Assembly: GCA_021799255.1 (NCBI GenBank)
Contig: JAJZAV010000003.1
Span: 1 to 43,834, forward strand
Direction: 5' to 3'
Length of the DNA: 43,834 nucleotides
Source: Bacillota bacterium
GTDB lineage: Bacteria; Bacillota; Bacilli; Alicyclobacillales; Alicyclobacillaceae
The notes under the pieces were generated by a model. It saw nothing but the letters and a program-made list of their open reading frames with translations, was not told where the DNA came from and ran no database searches. Each line of letters starts with the position of its first letter. The stretch's first letter is position 1. Position numbers and translations under genes: made by a program. Positions 34,224-42,452 of this stretch are shown piece by piece.

Positions 34224-35174
34224 ATGAGTGAAGCAAGATTGTTCTCTCTACAATTGCTTCAACTGGGCTTTGTTCTTGTGGTCTCCCCCCTCATTGCAGG
34301 CGTCCTCGCTCGGATGAAGGAGTTCGTTCAAGGCAAGGCAGGGCCAAGCATTTTTCAGCCCTACCGGGATCTTCGCAAGCTGTTCCAGAAAGAGCGGCTG
34401 ATTCCCGAGGGTTCTGGGCCCGTGTATCGCCTTGCTCCTTACCTGTATTTTTCAGCACCGCTCATCGTCACGCTGCTCATCCCGGTGCTCACGACGTTTC
34501 CCCTGTTTATGGCGTTTGCTGGAGACATGATGGCGGGCGGATTCATCCTTGGACTCGGAACGTACGTATTGCTCGCAGGGGCCATGGCAGGAGCTAGCCC
34601 GTACGGCGCCATCGGCAGCAGCCGCGTTCGATTTGTCTCCATGTCCGTCGAACCAGTACTCATTCTTGTCCTGTTTTGCGTGAGCTTCGTGGCGCACACC
34701 ACGATTCCGTACATCGTCAATCAAACCCTCTGGGGCCTTCGATGGTCCCCTATTCACCTGCTTTTGATTGCCTCGTTCTTCGCCATTCTATTGGCCGAGA
34801 CGGGACGCATCCCGGTAGATAATCCTTCGTCTCACCACGAATTTTCTATGATTGATCACAATCGTGTGTACGACTATTCCGGACCCGATTTAGCTCTACT
34901 CGAGTGGGGCGGGTGGATGAAGTACGTCGCCCTCGGGACCATCTTTTTGAACGTTATCGTTTCCCCCTACGGCTTGTCCCACAGCCCGGGCCTCATTTGG
35001 GTAGCCCTGGCCATCGTGGCGGTGTTCGTGAAGTTTGTACTGCTAGACGCCGCCATCGTTTGGGTGGAGTCGTCCTTCGGAAAACTGCGCCTGCTGCGGA
35101 TAGCAGAGTTTATGGCTTCGGCGGGCATGGCGGCCGGATTGGCCGTTCTCTTGGGAATTTTGCACGCTTGGTGA
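34224..35174 (+). CDS. HyfC/NuoH-like membrane subunit of a hydrogenase-4-type complex
   Basis: 316 residues with about eight membrane helices, homologous to HycD/HyfC and complex I subunit NuoH (the membrane arm heel near the quinone or redox module). The family motifs AGPSIFQPYRDLRKLFQKE and AETGRIPVDNPSSHHEFSMID are present; the second contains the conserved E-x-G-R-x-P element. The usual HLE of HyfC (NPATHLELTM) reads HHEFSM. ATG 34224 has AAGGAGG at ten bases. It is the first gene of a seven-gene operon controlled by the fluoride riboswitches. Confidence 0.88.
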   Translation: MSEARLFSLQLLQLGFVLVVSPLIAGVLARMKEFVQGKAGPSIFQPYRDLRKLFQKERLIPEGSGPVYRLAPYLYFSAPLIVTLLIPVLTTFPLFMAFAGDMMAGGFILGLGTYVLLAGAMAGASPYGAIGSSRVRFVSMSVEPVLILVLFCVSFVAHTTIPYIVNQTLWGLRWSPIHLLLIASFFAILLAETGRIPVDNPSSHHEFSMIDHNRVYDYSGPDLALLEWGGWMKYVALGTIFLNVIVSPYGLSHSPGLIWVALAIVAVFVKFVLLDAAIVWVESSFGKLRLLRIAEFMASAGMAAGLAVLLGILHAW

Positions 35175-35231
35175 AGGCTTTCGGCTAACGCCTTGCCACG
35201 TTCGAATTCGTCGAAGAGGGAGGAACTGTCC

Positions 35232-35867
35232 ATGTGGGCTGAATCGCCTACCGTCTATGTTCTCGTTTTGTTGCTTGGCATCTGGATTGCCATGTCGCGA
35301 GAAACCCGAATTGCGGTGAATGGCTATGTCCTTCAAACGGCGTTGGTAGCCCTTTTGTACGGACTCACCGCGTTCCAAACCAGGGACTCGATGGAATATG
35401 TGGTTCTATTCGGGCTTGTCGTGCTTCGCCTTGGCCTCATCCCATGGCTATTACGTCGTTTTCTTCGAGGCGAACTTTATACAGCCCGACAAACCCGCGA
35501 GGTCTTTTCCCCGGCGTACGCCTTAGCGTTGCATATCATCCTTGCCGTCGTCGGCATTGCAGTCGGACAGAGCGCGCAACCGGGAACGCTCGGACTGGAT
35601 TTCGGAATGACCATCGCGGTTCTCCTCGTCGGTTTGGCGACCGTGACCATCGCGCATCATGCTCCCAAGCAGGTCATGGGAATCTTGGCTGCGGATAACG
35701 GGATCGATCTCGCTGTCGTCCTCACCTTGCGCCGCTTCACCGCGGTCGCGGACTACGCCATCTTTGTCGACGTCACGGTGGCGGCGCTTTGTCTCACCCT
35801 GATGGTGCTTCGACTCTTCGCGTACGGTTCTCAGCACGCCCATCATTTCAACGACCTGAAGGGGTGA
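35232..35867 (+). CDS. HyfE-like membrane subunit (NuoK-related)
   Basis: 212 residues with six to seven membrane helices. The C-terminal half is NuoK-like, GILAADNGIDLAVVLT followed by VADYAIFVDVTVAALCLTLMVLRLF. In HyfE and NuoK these positions are usually Glu (xxENGI and VE), on the proton path. Here they are Asp at about 155 and 174. ATG 35232 was chosen because GGGAGGAAC precedes it; the ORF-track start lies 13 codons upstream without a ribosome site. It sits between HyfC- and HyfF-like genes as in hyf operons. Confidence 0.8.
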   Translation: MWAESPTVYVLVLLLGIWIAMSRETRIAVNGYVLQTALVALLYGLTAFQTRDSMEYVVLFGLVVLRLGLIPWLLRRFLRGELYTARQTREVFSPAYALALHIILAVVGIAVGQSAQPGTLGLDFGMTIAVLLVGLATVTIAHHAPKQVMGILAADNGIDLAVVLTLRRFTAVADYAIFVDVTVAALCLTLMVLRLFAYGSQHAHHFNDLKG

Positions 35868-35874
35868 TTGGTGC

Positions 35875-37314
35875 ATGTGGACTTATATTTTGCTTTGCAT
35901 TCCTCTCGTTGGAATCTTGGTCACTTGGCTGAGTTCTGCGTCCATCCGTCGGTGGGTGCCGGTTGTGACGACAGGGCTGAACCTCGTCGTTGCCGCATTT
36001 GACGGGTTCTTGCCCAAGAGTTCTGTCCCTTTCAGAGGCGTGTTCCCCCATCTCGACACGCTCTCGCTGGTGGTCACGGGCATTACCCTCGTGGTCGGTT
36101 TCACGGCCGCTCTGTATTCCGCAGGCTACGTGCCGAGGGACCACCCGTCCGTGCCTGGAACGCAACCTGCTTCCGAACGCAGATATTTCAGTCTGTTTTT
36201 GGCATTCTACCTGACCATGTTGGCCGCTCCACTCGTGGAAAACGTCGTCCTCACGTGGGTGATGGTGGACGCCACCGCACTCGCCTCGGTGTTTCTGGTG
36301 GACTTCCACCATACAAGGAAGACGGCGGAGGCCTCATGGAAATACATCATCATCATGGAAGTCGGAGGGCTGGCCGCCCTGTTTGGAACCGTCGTTCTCT
36401 TGCTCGGCGAACCCGCGGCCCTTCACGATTTGACGTGGACGGGTCTCACGCACGTCGCGTCCACCATTTCACCGAAATTGTCGTCCATCGCCTTCGTGCT
36501 CGTTCTCGTCGGATATGGCACCAAGGCGGGGCTCGTGCCTTTTAACTCGTGGTTGCCTGACGCACACAGCCAGGCACCCTCGCCAGTTAGCGCCATGCTG
36601 AGCGCCATCAAACTCAATACCGCGATGTATGCCATCGTGCGCGTATTGCACATTTTGCAAGCGGGTCACGAAGGAGCATTTGCCAACCACGCGCTTGCGG
36701 TGTTCGGGTTTCTCACAGTCATCGTGAGCACGTTGATGACGACCGTGCAGCGCGATGTGAAACGGTTGTTGGCGTATTCGAGTTCCGAGAACCTGGGCCT
36801 CATTGCCGTAGGGTTCTCACTTGGCCCCATCGGCGCTCTCGGAGCCTACTTGCAAATGGTGAACCACTCGGTGGTCAAGTCGATGCTTTTCTACCAGTCG
36901 GGCGAGCTTCTGCTGGCATCCGGAACCACGGAGATGGCCCAAATGCGGGGCATGATCCGCCGGATCCCCTGGCTCGGAGTCACGCTCTTGTTCGGAATGC
37001 TCGCCATTGCGGGTGCACCGCCCTTCGGGCTCTTCATCAGCGAGTTCACCATCATCTTCGCGTTGGTGCACGAAGCTTCTCCGTGGCTCGCGGCCCTCAT
37101 CACCCTGATGCTCGTTATCCTGTTTGCCAATTTTCTCACGTACGCCATGAGGATCAGCCTTGGCACGCCTTCCCATCCGCTCGCTACGGACGGCAGCAAC
37201 TATCGCCCGAGGTGGACGACGTGGGTGCCGATGTTCAGTCACACTGGGGTGTCATTGGCGCTTGGCACCGTTTTACCTTACCTGTTGGTTCTTTCCCGAT
37301 TTGTGCGAATCTGA
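35875..37314 (+). CDS. HyfF-like antiporter-type subunit (NuoL/M/N-related)
   Basis: 479 residues with about 13-14 membrane helices of the proton-pumping, Mrp-antiporter-like family. Key features are LTWVMVDATALASVFLV, where the normal helix-5 Glu is Asp (about 132), and GYGTKAGLVPFNSWLPDAHSQAPSPVSAMLSA, with the conserved helix-7 Lys (about 217) and the broken-helix His. RDVKRLLAYSSSENLGLIAVG follows as usual. ATG 35875 has AAGGGG ten bases upstream. It is expected to translocate H+ or Na+ driven by electron transfer in the peripheral arm. Confidence 0.88.
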   Translation: MWTYILLCIPLVGILVTWLSSASIRRWVPVVTTGLNLVVAAFDGFLPKSSVPFRGVFPHLDTLSLVVTGITLVVGFTAALYSAGYVPRDHPSVPGTQPASERRYFSLFLAFYLTMLAAPLVENVVLTWVMVDATALASVFLVDFHHTRKTAEASWKYIIIMEVGGLAALFGTVVLLLGEPAALHDLTWTGLTHVASTISPKLSSIAFVLVLVGYGTKAGLVPFNSWLPDAHSQAPSPVSAMLSAIKLNTAMYAIVRVLHILQAGHEGAFANHALAVFGFLTVIVSTLMTTVQRDVKRLLAYSSSENLGLIAVGFSLGPIGALGAYLQMVNHSVVKSMLFYQSGELLLASGTTEMAQMRGMIRRIPWLGVTLLFGMLAIAGAPPFGLFISEFTIIFALVHEASPWLAALITLMLVILFANFLTYAMRISLGTPSHPLATDGSNYRPRWTTWVPMFSHTGVSLALGTVLPYLLVLSRFVRI

Positions 37315-37332
37315 TGGAATGGGGGGTCTCCA

Positions 37333-38841
37333 TTGAAAGTACTGACCGCGCAAGGTTCGAATCTAAAACACGTCGAACGGCAACACCATCGCATCGGTGA
37401 TCTCGTGCACGCCGTGGTTCATTTCGCATCAGAAGAATCGGCGCAATTACTTTACTTCGGGTGGATCCCCAAAACGGGTGGATGGTCTAGACTCCTGGCC
37501 GTGATTGGTCGCCCGAAACACGCGCTGATTGAGTGGCACCACGCGGCCCCAACGTTCGGCCAAACAGCGTACCCCTCGCTCTCCGCGCGTTGGCCCGCGG
37601 CTTTGTGGTTAGAACGCGAAATGTGGGAGTTGACGAAGGTACTCCCGGTGGGCCATCCGGACCTGCGGGCCATTCTGCATCCCGAGAATCAAGAAGAGCG
37701 GATTGTGGTGCATGGAGACGAGGTTTTTCAATTGCCTCTAGGCCCTGTGCGATCCGATGTCGTCGAATCGATGTTCATGCGATTTGACACGCAGGGCGAG
37801 CAAATCGTGCACATGCAGCCTGAACTCTTTTACAAGCACCGGGACATCGAACGACTCGCGGTTGGACTCCTATATCCGGACGGGCGATTCCTGGCGGAGC
37901 GCGTTGCTGGGACTTCCACGATTGCCCACGCGACGGCCTACGCTCGCGCCATAGAGCATGCCTTAGGACATGTCGTTCACCCCAAGGTGGAGCAGGAACG
38001 CATCGTGTTTGGGGAATTGGAACGTCTCTACAATCATGCGCACGACATGGCCCAGATGGCGAGCGCCGCCGGAATGACCGTAGCGCAGGCGCAACTCTCC
38101 CGCGTTAAGGAGGAGTGCCTGCGCGTGAACGGCGATCTCTGCGGGTCTCGGTATCTGCGCAACGCAGTGCTTCCATACAAGGGGTCGGACGTCGAATGGG
38201 CGCAAGTCGTGTCCACCGTCATACGGAGGCTGCGAGACATTAATGGAAGGTTTACACAGTGCCTGGACCTGTTGCGAAGAACGCCGACGTTTGTGGACCG
38301 ATTCGTGGGGGCGGGCATCGTGAAGCAAGAATGGGCACGCGCCTACGGGACGGTAGGACCCGTTGCTCGCGCTTGTGGGCAGCCCGTCGACGTGCGGGAG
38401 GATTATTTGCGGGATCGGTACGAACAGCAGGCGTATCGTGTGGTTGTCGACGAAGCGGGCACCGGTGACGGGTGGGCCCGATTTGTCGTACGCGCGGGGG
38501 AATGGGAAATATCGCAGAGGGTTCTTACCAAGGGTCTCCAACTGCTCGCGAACGGGGACTTCATGGAGGCGGGCAGTTTGGCAGGAACTCAAGATGACTC
38601 CAAGAACGACGGTTTCTCGCTTGAACGCACCGGCATCGGTCTTTCTGAATCTCCGCGAGGTCGCGTGTGCCACGTGGTTCAATTGGATCCGGATGGACGG
38701 CTGGCCTTTTGGGGAATCCGGGCCGCGTCGGCGTGGAACTGGCCTGTGTTGGGCCTTGCGGTTGCGAACGGCAACATCCAACAGGATTTCCCGCCCATTG
38801 AGGCGAGCTTTGGATTGTCCTGCGCAGGCGTGGATAGGTAA
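37333..38841 (+). CDS. HyfG/HycE-like large subunit without [NiFe] ligands
   Basis: 502 residues: an N-terminal NuoC-like domain (about 1-120) fused to a NuoD/hydrogenase-large-subunit domain, as in HycE/HyfG. The first [NiFe] motif, usually RVCGICSxAHSTAY, reads RVAGTSTIAHATAY, so both cysteines (positions 192 and 195) are Ala and Ser. The C-terminal DPCxxC reads SFGLSC, so only the last Cys (497) is left. The GPVHPG motif of the fold is GPVRSD. The protein therefore cannot bind a normal NiFe centre and is not a hydrogenase subunit; a NuoD-like quinone or structural role is inferred. The TTG start at 37333 has GGGGGG seven bases upstream. Confidence 0.85.
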   Translation: MKVLTAQGSNLKHVERQHHRIGDLVHAVVHFASEESAQLLYFGWIPKTGGWSRLLAVIGRPKHALIEWHHAAPTFGQTAYPSLSARWPAALWLEREMWELTKVLPVGHPDLRAILHPENQEERIVVHGDEVFQLPLGPVRSDVVESMFMRFDTQGEQIVHMQPELFYKHRDIERLAVGLLYPDGRFLAERVAGTSTIAHATAYARAIEHALGHVVHPKVEQERIVFGELERLYNHAHDMAQMASAAGMTVAQAQLSRVKEECLRVNGDLCGSRYLRNAVLPYKGSDVEWAQVVSTVIRRLRDINGRFTQCLDLLRRTPTFVDRFVGAGIVKQEWARAYGTVGPVARACGQPVDVREDYLRDRYEQQAYRVVVDEAGTGDGWARFVVRAGEWEISQRVLTKGLQLLANGDFMEAGSLAGTQDDSKNDGFSLERTGIGLSESPRGRVCHVVQLDPDGRLAFWGIRAASAWNWPVLGLAVANGNIQQDFPPIEASFGLSCAGVDR

Positions 38842-38853
38842 GGAGGGAAGGAC

Positions 38854-39252
38854 ATGTTCGCTAGCTGGCTGCGATTCGGGCTCACAAGTGGTCGCGTGAC
38901 GACGAGCTATCCAAAGAATAGGGAGGTTCTGCTGAGGGAGCACTCATCCTGGCATACGGTGCCGCGCCTCGACGCAACGGCAGCGCGCAAGCCGACGCCA
39001 ACCCTCCAAGATGTGAAAGCATGGGCGATGCGGTGTCCAACCTCGGCGCTGTTCGTATGGAGCGACGAGTCGGGATGGGGAATCTCTCTTGATGAGGGCG
39101 CGTGCATCGGCTGCAATCGCTGCGTGGTGCCGAACGTGCAGAGGGTGACGGAGTGGGGAGCAGACGTGGATCTCTTTGCCCTGGATAGGCTTGCACTCGT
39201 GGACAGCGTTCGGCTACAAGGAGGGGACTTTCGCGATGGACAACAAAAGTGA
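38854..39252 (+). CDS. HycF/HyfH-like ferredoxin subunit with a single [4Fe-4S] site
   Basis: 132 residues. Of the eight cysteines of a 2[4Fe-4S] HycF/NuoI-type protein, four remain: C61 in RCPTSAL and C84, C87, C90 in GACIGCNRCVVPN. The three early cysteines of motif 1 and the fourth of motif 2 (Asn at 94) are gone. By the crossed ligand arrangement of such ferredoxins, the remaining four are exactly one complete cluster. ATG 38854 has AAGGAGGGAAGG upstream. The gene overlaps the next by 17 bases. It probably passes electrons to the NuoB-like subunit, or serves a structural role. Confidence 0.82.
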   Translation: MFASWLRFGLTSGRVTTSYPKNREVLLREHSSWHTVPRLDATAARKPTPTLQDVKAWAMRCPTSALFVWSDESGWGISLDEGACIGCNRCVVPNVQRVTEWGADVDLFALDRLALVDSVRLQGGDFRDGQQK

Positions 39253-39718
39253 CTGGAACGAGTTGGACGCCGAGAAGCAGGCGGCTTCCCGGTTACGTAG
39301 AATCTTCGGAAAGTCCCTCCATGTGCGGCACATCGACGTGGGCTCCTGCAATGCATGTGAATCTGAGGTTTTGGCGTTGTCCAACCCGTACTACAACTTT
39401 CACCGCCTTGGCCTGTTCTTTACGGCTTCGCCTCGGCAGGCGGATGTGTTGCTTGTGACGGGGGCGATGACGCCCACCATGAAACCCATCCTTATGGAAA
39501 CGTACGAGGCGATGCCCAAGCCCCGATTGGTCGTTGCCGCGGGGGTATGCGCCATCCACGGAGGGGTGTTTGCCAACAGCCGGCAATTCGCCGGCCCCGT
39601 GGAATCCGTAATTCCAGTCGACGCGTTCATCCCAGGGTGCCCTCCGACTCCGTACGCGTTGATAAACGGTATCCTTGCGGCCGTAAATGGGCGCGAAGGA
39701 GTGACGCGAGATGCGTGA
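39236..39718 (+). CDS. HyfI/NuoB-like iron-sulfur subunit
   Basis: 160 residues. All four ligands for the proximal [4Fe-4S] (N2-equivalent) cluster are present: C38 and C41 in GSCNACESEV, C105 in GVCAIHGG and C135 in IPGCPPTPY. Spacing matches hydrogenase small subunits of the HycG/HyfI type (CxxC) rather than the CC of NuoB. The retained cluster beside the degenerate large subunit suggests electrons still reach this site. ATG 39236 has AAGGAGGGGAC upstream; the ORF-track start is further 5'. The gene overlaps the next one by eight bases. Confidence 0.87.
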   Translation: MDNKSDWNELDAEKQAASRLRRIFGKSLHVRHIDVGSCNACESEVLALSNPYYNFHRLGLFFTASPRQADVLLVTGAMTPTMKPILMETYEAMPKPRLVVAAGVCAIHGGVFANSRQFAGPVESVIPVDAFIPGCPPTPYALINGILAAVNGREGVTRDA

Positions 39719-41816
39719 CTTTTATTGGATCTCGGTTGCCTGGTTCTTGATCCCGCTCGCTTTGTTTCCGTGGTTCCGCCGAGAACGGGCCCTTCGGCCC
39801 CTTCGCTGGGCGGCTCTCGCCATCGGATCTCTTCTTCAAACGGCGCTGGGAATATGGGCACTTTCAGATTCCTCCCGCCTCGTTGTCGCCAAGTTCCCCA
39901 GCGTCCCGTTCTTCGGAACTTGGCTGTTTCGGATGGATCCTTTGACGTCGCTCTTGTTTGCTCTGCTCGGACTTATCGGCCTCGCGTCTAGCATTTATGC
40001 GATTGGATTGAGTCGGAACCGAGCGCTCGGCACCGGATGGATGAGCGCAAGTGCCGTGGCGCTGCAGTTCATGTTCACCAGTTTCTTGCTCACTTCGCAA
40101 GACGCCGTTGCACTCTTAGTGGCGTGGGAAGGCATGAGCCTTTGTGCCTACGCCTTTGTGGCAATCAATCACGGGTTGATACGCGTGAGGCGGGCCGCGT
40201 TCACGACGCTCGTGGCGAGTGAGATTGGCTTTCTGGCACTCGTGATTGCCGTCGTCATGGCGGCACCGGTGAGCGGAGGATTCACGTTTGCACAGCTCCA
40301 CGCCTCGCTCGTCCATCATCCCGAATCGTTGCGCTGTGTCGTGCTAGTGCTGGGCCTCGTCGGCTTCGGGGTGAAAAGCGGCATTTTGCCGATGCAGATG
40401 TGGATGCCCGGAGCGTACGACGCGGCGCCAGCTCACATGAGTGCCATTCTCGCGGGTGGGCTTCTCAACCTAGGGATATTCGGTATCCTCCGGACCCTCG
40501 AATGGGTCGGCGCACTTCCTTCACCCTGGGGCGTTGCGCTGGTGTGTGTGGGGGCGTTGGCCGTGTTTTTGGGGTCGCTGTACGCGGTGATGGAGCGACG
40601 GCTTGGCCGGTTGCTCGCTTACAGCAGCATCGAGAACGTTGGGTTTATGATCATCGGCATAGGCCTATCCATCGCCTTTCGTGCCACTGGGGCGGCAGCT
40701 TTTGCCTCGGTGGCGCTCATGGCCATGTTGGCGCAAATGATCTCCCACGCACTGGCCAAGGCGCTTTGCTTCTTGGCAACGGGTGAGGTTGAACGCCGCA
40801 CAAAGAAGGCGGATCTCTCCGCTTTGGGAGGGTTGTACCGAGACATGCCCGTGGCCGCGATCACGCTGTTGGTGGGTTCCTTAACCTTGGCCGCGGTTGC
40901 CCCGTTCAGTGGATTTACGGCCGAATGGTTGACCCTTCAGTCCATGCTGCAGGTCTACCGCACCCTGACGCCCGTTGAGCAGATGGTCGTGATTGGCGCG
41001 GGCGCTCTGACGGCCATCGGATCTGCGCTAGCTTTCACCGCCTTCCTTCGATTGTTCGTGTTTCTATTCACGGGGAAGCCCCGCAGGGCAGCGGTGACAT
41101 TGCGGGTGCGCCAGAATACGAGCGGCAAGCTCACAAACCTCGCCATCATAGGCCTGGGAAGTGTGTCCGCGCTGTACGGATTTGTGCCGACCGCCGTCTT
41201 CAACTGGATTGGCAAGGTCGTTGCGGAGATAGTGCCATCGACAAATGCAATTTCACAAACCAACCCGGATGTGTTTGGCCGTCCCGCGGCATTTTCGTCG
41301 ACGGTCGCCCTGGGAGGGGACCTGTTTTCTTTTGCGCCCGTGCGCAGTTTCATCGTTCAACCCGCCGCAGGAGTGAGCAGCATCGCTCCGACATACCTCA
41401 TGGGGTGGTTTCTCCTGTTCTCAGTTCTCGCCTTCGGACTGAGCAAGGGACTTCGGCGCAGCCGTTTCGGGTCTCGAACCGTCCCCTCGTGGGTGGGCGG
41501 GCGCTCCCTGGATGTTTCGGAGACCCAGTACAATGCACCTGGATACTCGAATGTTTACCGAATGTTTTTCCGTTCATTGCTCCGCTTTCGCGTCAGCACC
41601 GCGGTGATGGAAGGGGCGCCCGATGTGCCCACGGAGGTGTCTGTAAACGTGCGAGCAACCAAATGGCTGTACAGCGCAATTTACCGCAGCTGGGTCAAGA
41701 GGGTGCGCAAGCGCCTGGACGGGGTTCGGCACATCCAACACGGGTTGCTGTGGGGGTATTTGTCCGCCATGGTCCTCACGCTCGTCCTTTTACTGCTCTT
41801 TGCGACGTGGAAATGA
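39711..41816 (+). CDS. HyfB-like antiporter-type subunit (NuoL-related)
   Basis: 701 residues, about 15-16 membrane helices. The helix-5 Glu is kept (about E140, LLVAWEGMSLCAYAF), as is the helix-7 Lys (about K222, GFGVKSGILPMQMWMPGAYDAAPAHMSA). SIENVGFMIIGIG follows. A C-terminal amphipathic extension (residues 560-700) resembles the lateral helix region of HyfB/HycC. ATG 39711 has AAGGAG upstream and overlaps the previous gene. It is the last gene of the operon; a HyfD counterpart is not present. With the HyfF-like protein it gives two antiporter-type subunits. Confidence 0.87.
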   Translation: MRDFYWISVAWFLIPLALFPWFRRERALRPLRWAALAIGSLLQTALGIWALSDSSRLVVAKFPSVPFFGTWLFRMDPLTSLLFALLGLIGLASSIYAIGLSRNRALGTGWMSASAVALQFMFTSFLLTSQDAVALLVAWEGMSLCAYAFVAINHGLIRVRRAAFTTLVASEIGFLALVIAVVMAAPVSGGFTFAQLHASLVHHPESLRCVVLVLGLVGFGVKSGILPMQMWMPGAYDAAPAHMSAILAGGLLNLGIFGILRTLEWVGALPSPWGVALVCVGALAVFLGSLYAVMERRLGRLLAYSSIENVGFMIIGIGLSIAFRATGAAAFASVALMAMLAQMISHALAKALCFLATGEVERRTKKADLSALGGLYRDMPVAAITLLVGSLTLAAVAPFSGFTAEWLTLQSMLQVYRTLTPVEQMVVIGAGALTAIGSALAFTAFLRLFVFLFTGKPRRAAVTLRVRQNTSGKLTNLAIIGLGSVSALYGFVPTAVFNWIGKVVAEIVPSTNAISQTNPDVFGRPAAFSSTVALGGDLFSFAPVRSFIVQPAAGVSSIAPTYLMGWFLLFSVLAFGLSKGLRRSRFGSRTVPSWVGGRSLDVSETQYNAPGYSNVYRMFFRSLLRFRVSTAVMEGAPDVPTEVSVNVRATKWLYSAIYRSWVKRVRKRLDGVRHIQHGLLWGYLSAMVLTLVLLLLFATWK

Positions 41817-41846
41817 CGCAGAGGGGCACGGCCGTGGAAATGACGC
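41806..41846 (+). repeat. 14-base direct repeat over the hyfB-like stop codon
   Basis: CGTGGAAATGACGC occurs at 41806-41819 and again at 41833-41846. The first copy contains the stop codon TGA of the HyfB-like gene and the second follows in the short gap before crcB. Confidence 0.85.
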
Positions 41847-41870
41847 CGTGTCAAATTGAGGCAGCAAGCG

Positions 41871-42269
41871 TCATTGTCCCAGTTCTTCGTTCGTATTCCA
41901 AATCCGGCCGCTGACGGTGGACACAAGGAGATCCCCCACGTACGCGAGGACGGGTCCCCCAATCATACTCGCTGCTATGTATAAATAGCTCGCCAACGGA
42001 CTATGCCGAAATAACGTGTCGGTGTTGAGGCAGAATGTCGAGAACGTCGTGTAGGCCCCAATAAGGCCGACCCCAAAGCCTACACGAAGCCAGTCAGGAA
42101 TGTCGCGGAAGGCAGCAATCCCATAGAACACTCCGAGGACGAAAGATCCGCTTAAATTGATCAGCAACGTAGCGTTTGGGAACGCTCCATCGGCTGGGAT
42201 GATATGCGCTAGTAAATATCGGAGAAAGCCGCCGATGGCCCCCCCAATGAGAAGCGCAACGTATTTCAT
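41871..42269 (-). CDS. crcB: Fluoride channel/exporter Fluc (CrcB)
   Basis: 132 residues with four membrane helices, the dual-topology fluoride channel that lets cytoplasmic F- leak out. Family motifs are GGAIGGFLRY at the N-terminus, NATLLINLSGSFVLG with the pore Asn, and GAYTTFSTFCLN with the phenylalanine box; the usual Glu after the TFSTF motif is Asn. ATG 42269 was chosen over the ORF-track start because AAGGAAGG lies just upstream. It is convergent to the HyfB-like gene and is preceded on its own strand by a fluoride riboswitch and a strong promoter. A single-gene dimeric Fluc is expected. Confidence 0.95.
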   Translation of the reverse strand: MKYVALLIGGAIGGFLRYLLAHIIPADGAFPNATLLINLSGSFVLGVFYGIAAFRDIPDWLRVGFGVGLIGAYTTFSTFCLNTDTLFRHSPLASYLYIAASMIGGPVLAYVGDLLVSTVSGRIWNTNEELGQ

Positions 42270-42343
42270 TCTGATTCCTTCCTTCTGTCCGCCACGTGGC
42301 ACGTGGCGTGTGGCATGGGGTGGGTGCGATGTGCCATCGCTAG

Positions 42344-42434
42344 AAAAACAATAAAACTCCTGTGACAATGACTAGATACGTCTCTCACAGGAGCCATCAA
42401 CCTCTTAGGTGGTTATCGGTGAGATCCATCACCC
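42344..42434 (-). promoter_or_regulatory. Fluoride riboswitch 4 with terminator, upstream of crcB
   Basis: Read on the minus strand: GGGTGATGGATCTCACC, GATAACC, stem 2 ACCTAAGAGGT and TGATGGCTCCTGTGA, a canonical fluoride aptamer. CTCCTGTGA pairs with TCACAGGAG and is followed by TTTTATTGTTTTT, an intrinsic terminator. It is the expected ON-switch for crcB. Confidence 0.95.
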
Positions 42435-42452
42435 GTGTTTCTCAATGTGGGC

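Noticed and set aside
34224-41816. Annotation as formate hydrogenlyase or hydrogenase-4
   Set aside because: Gene order and folds fit, but the large subunit lacks the NiFe cysteines and there are no hyp maturation or formate dehydrogenase genes in the window.
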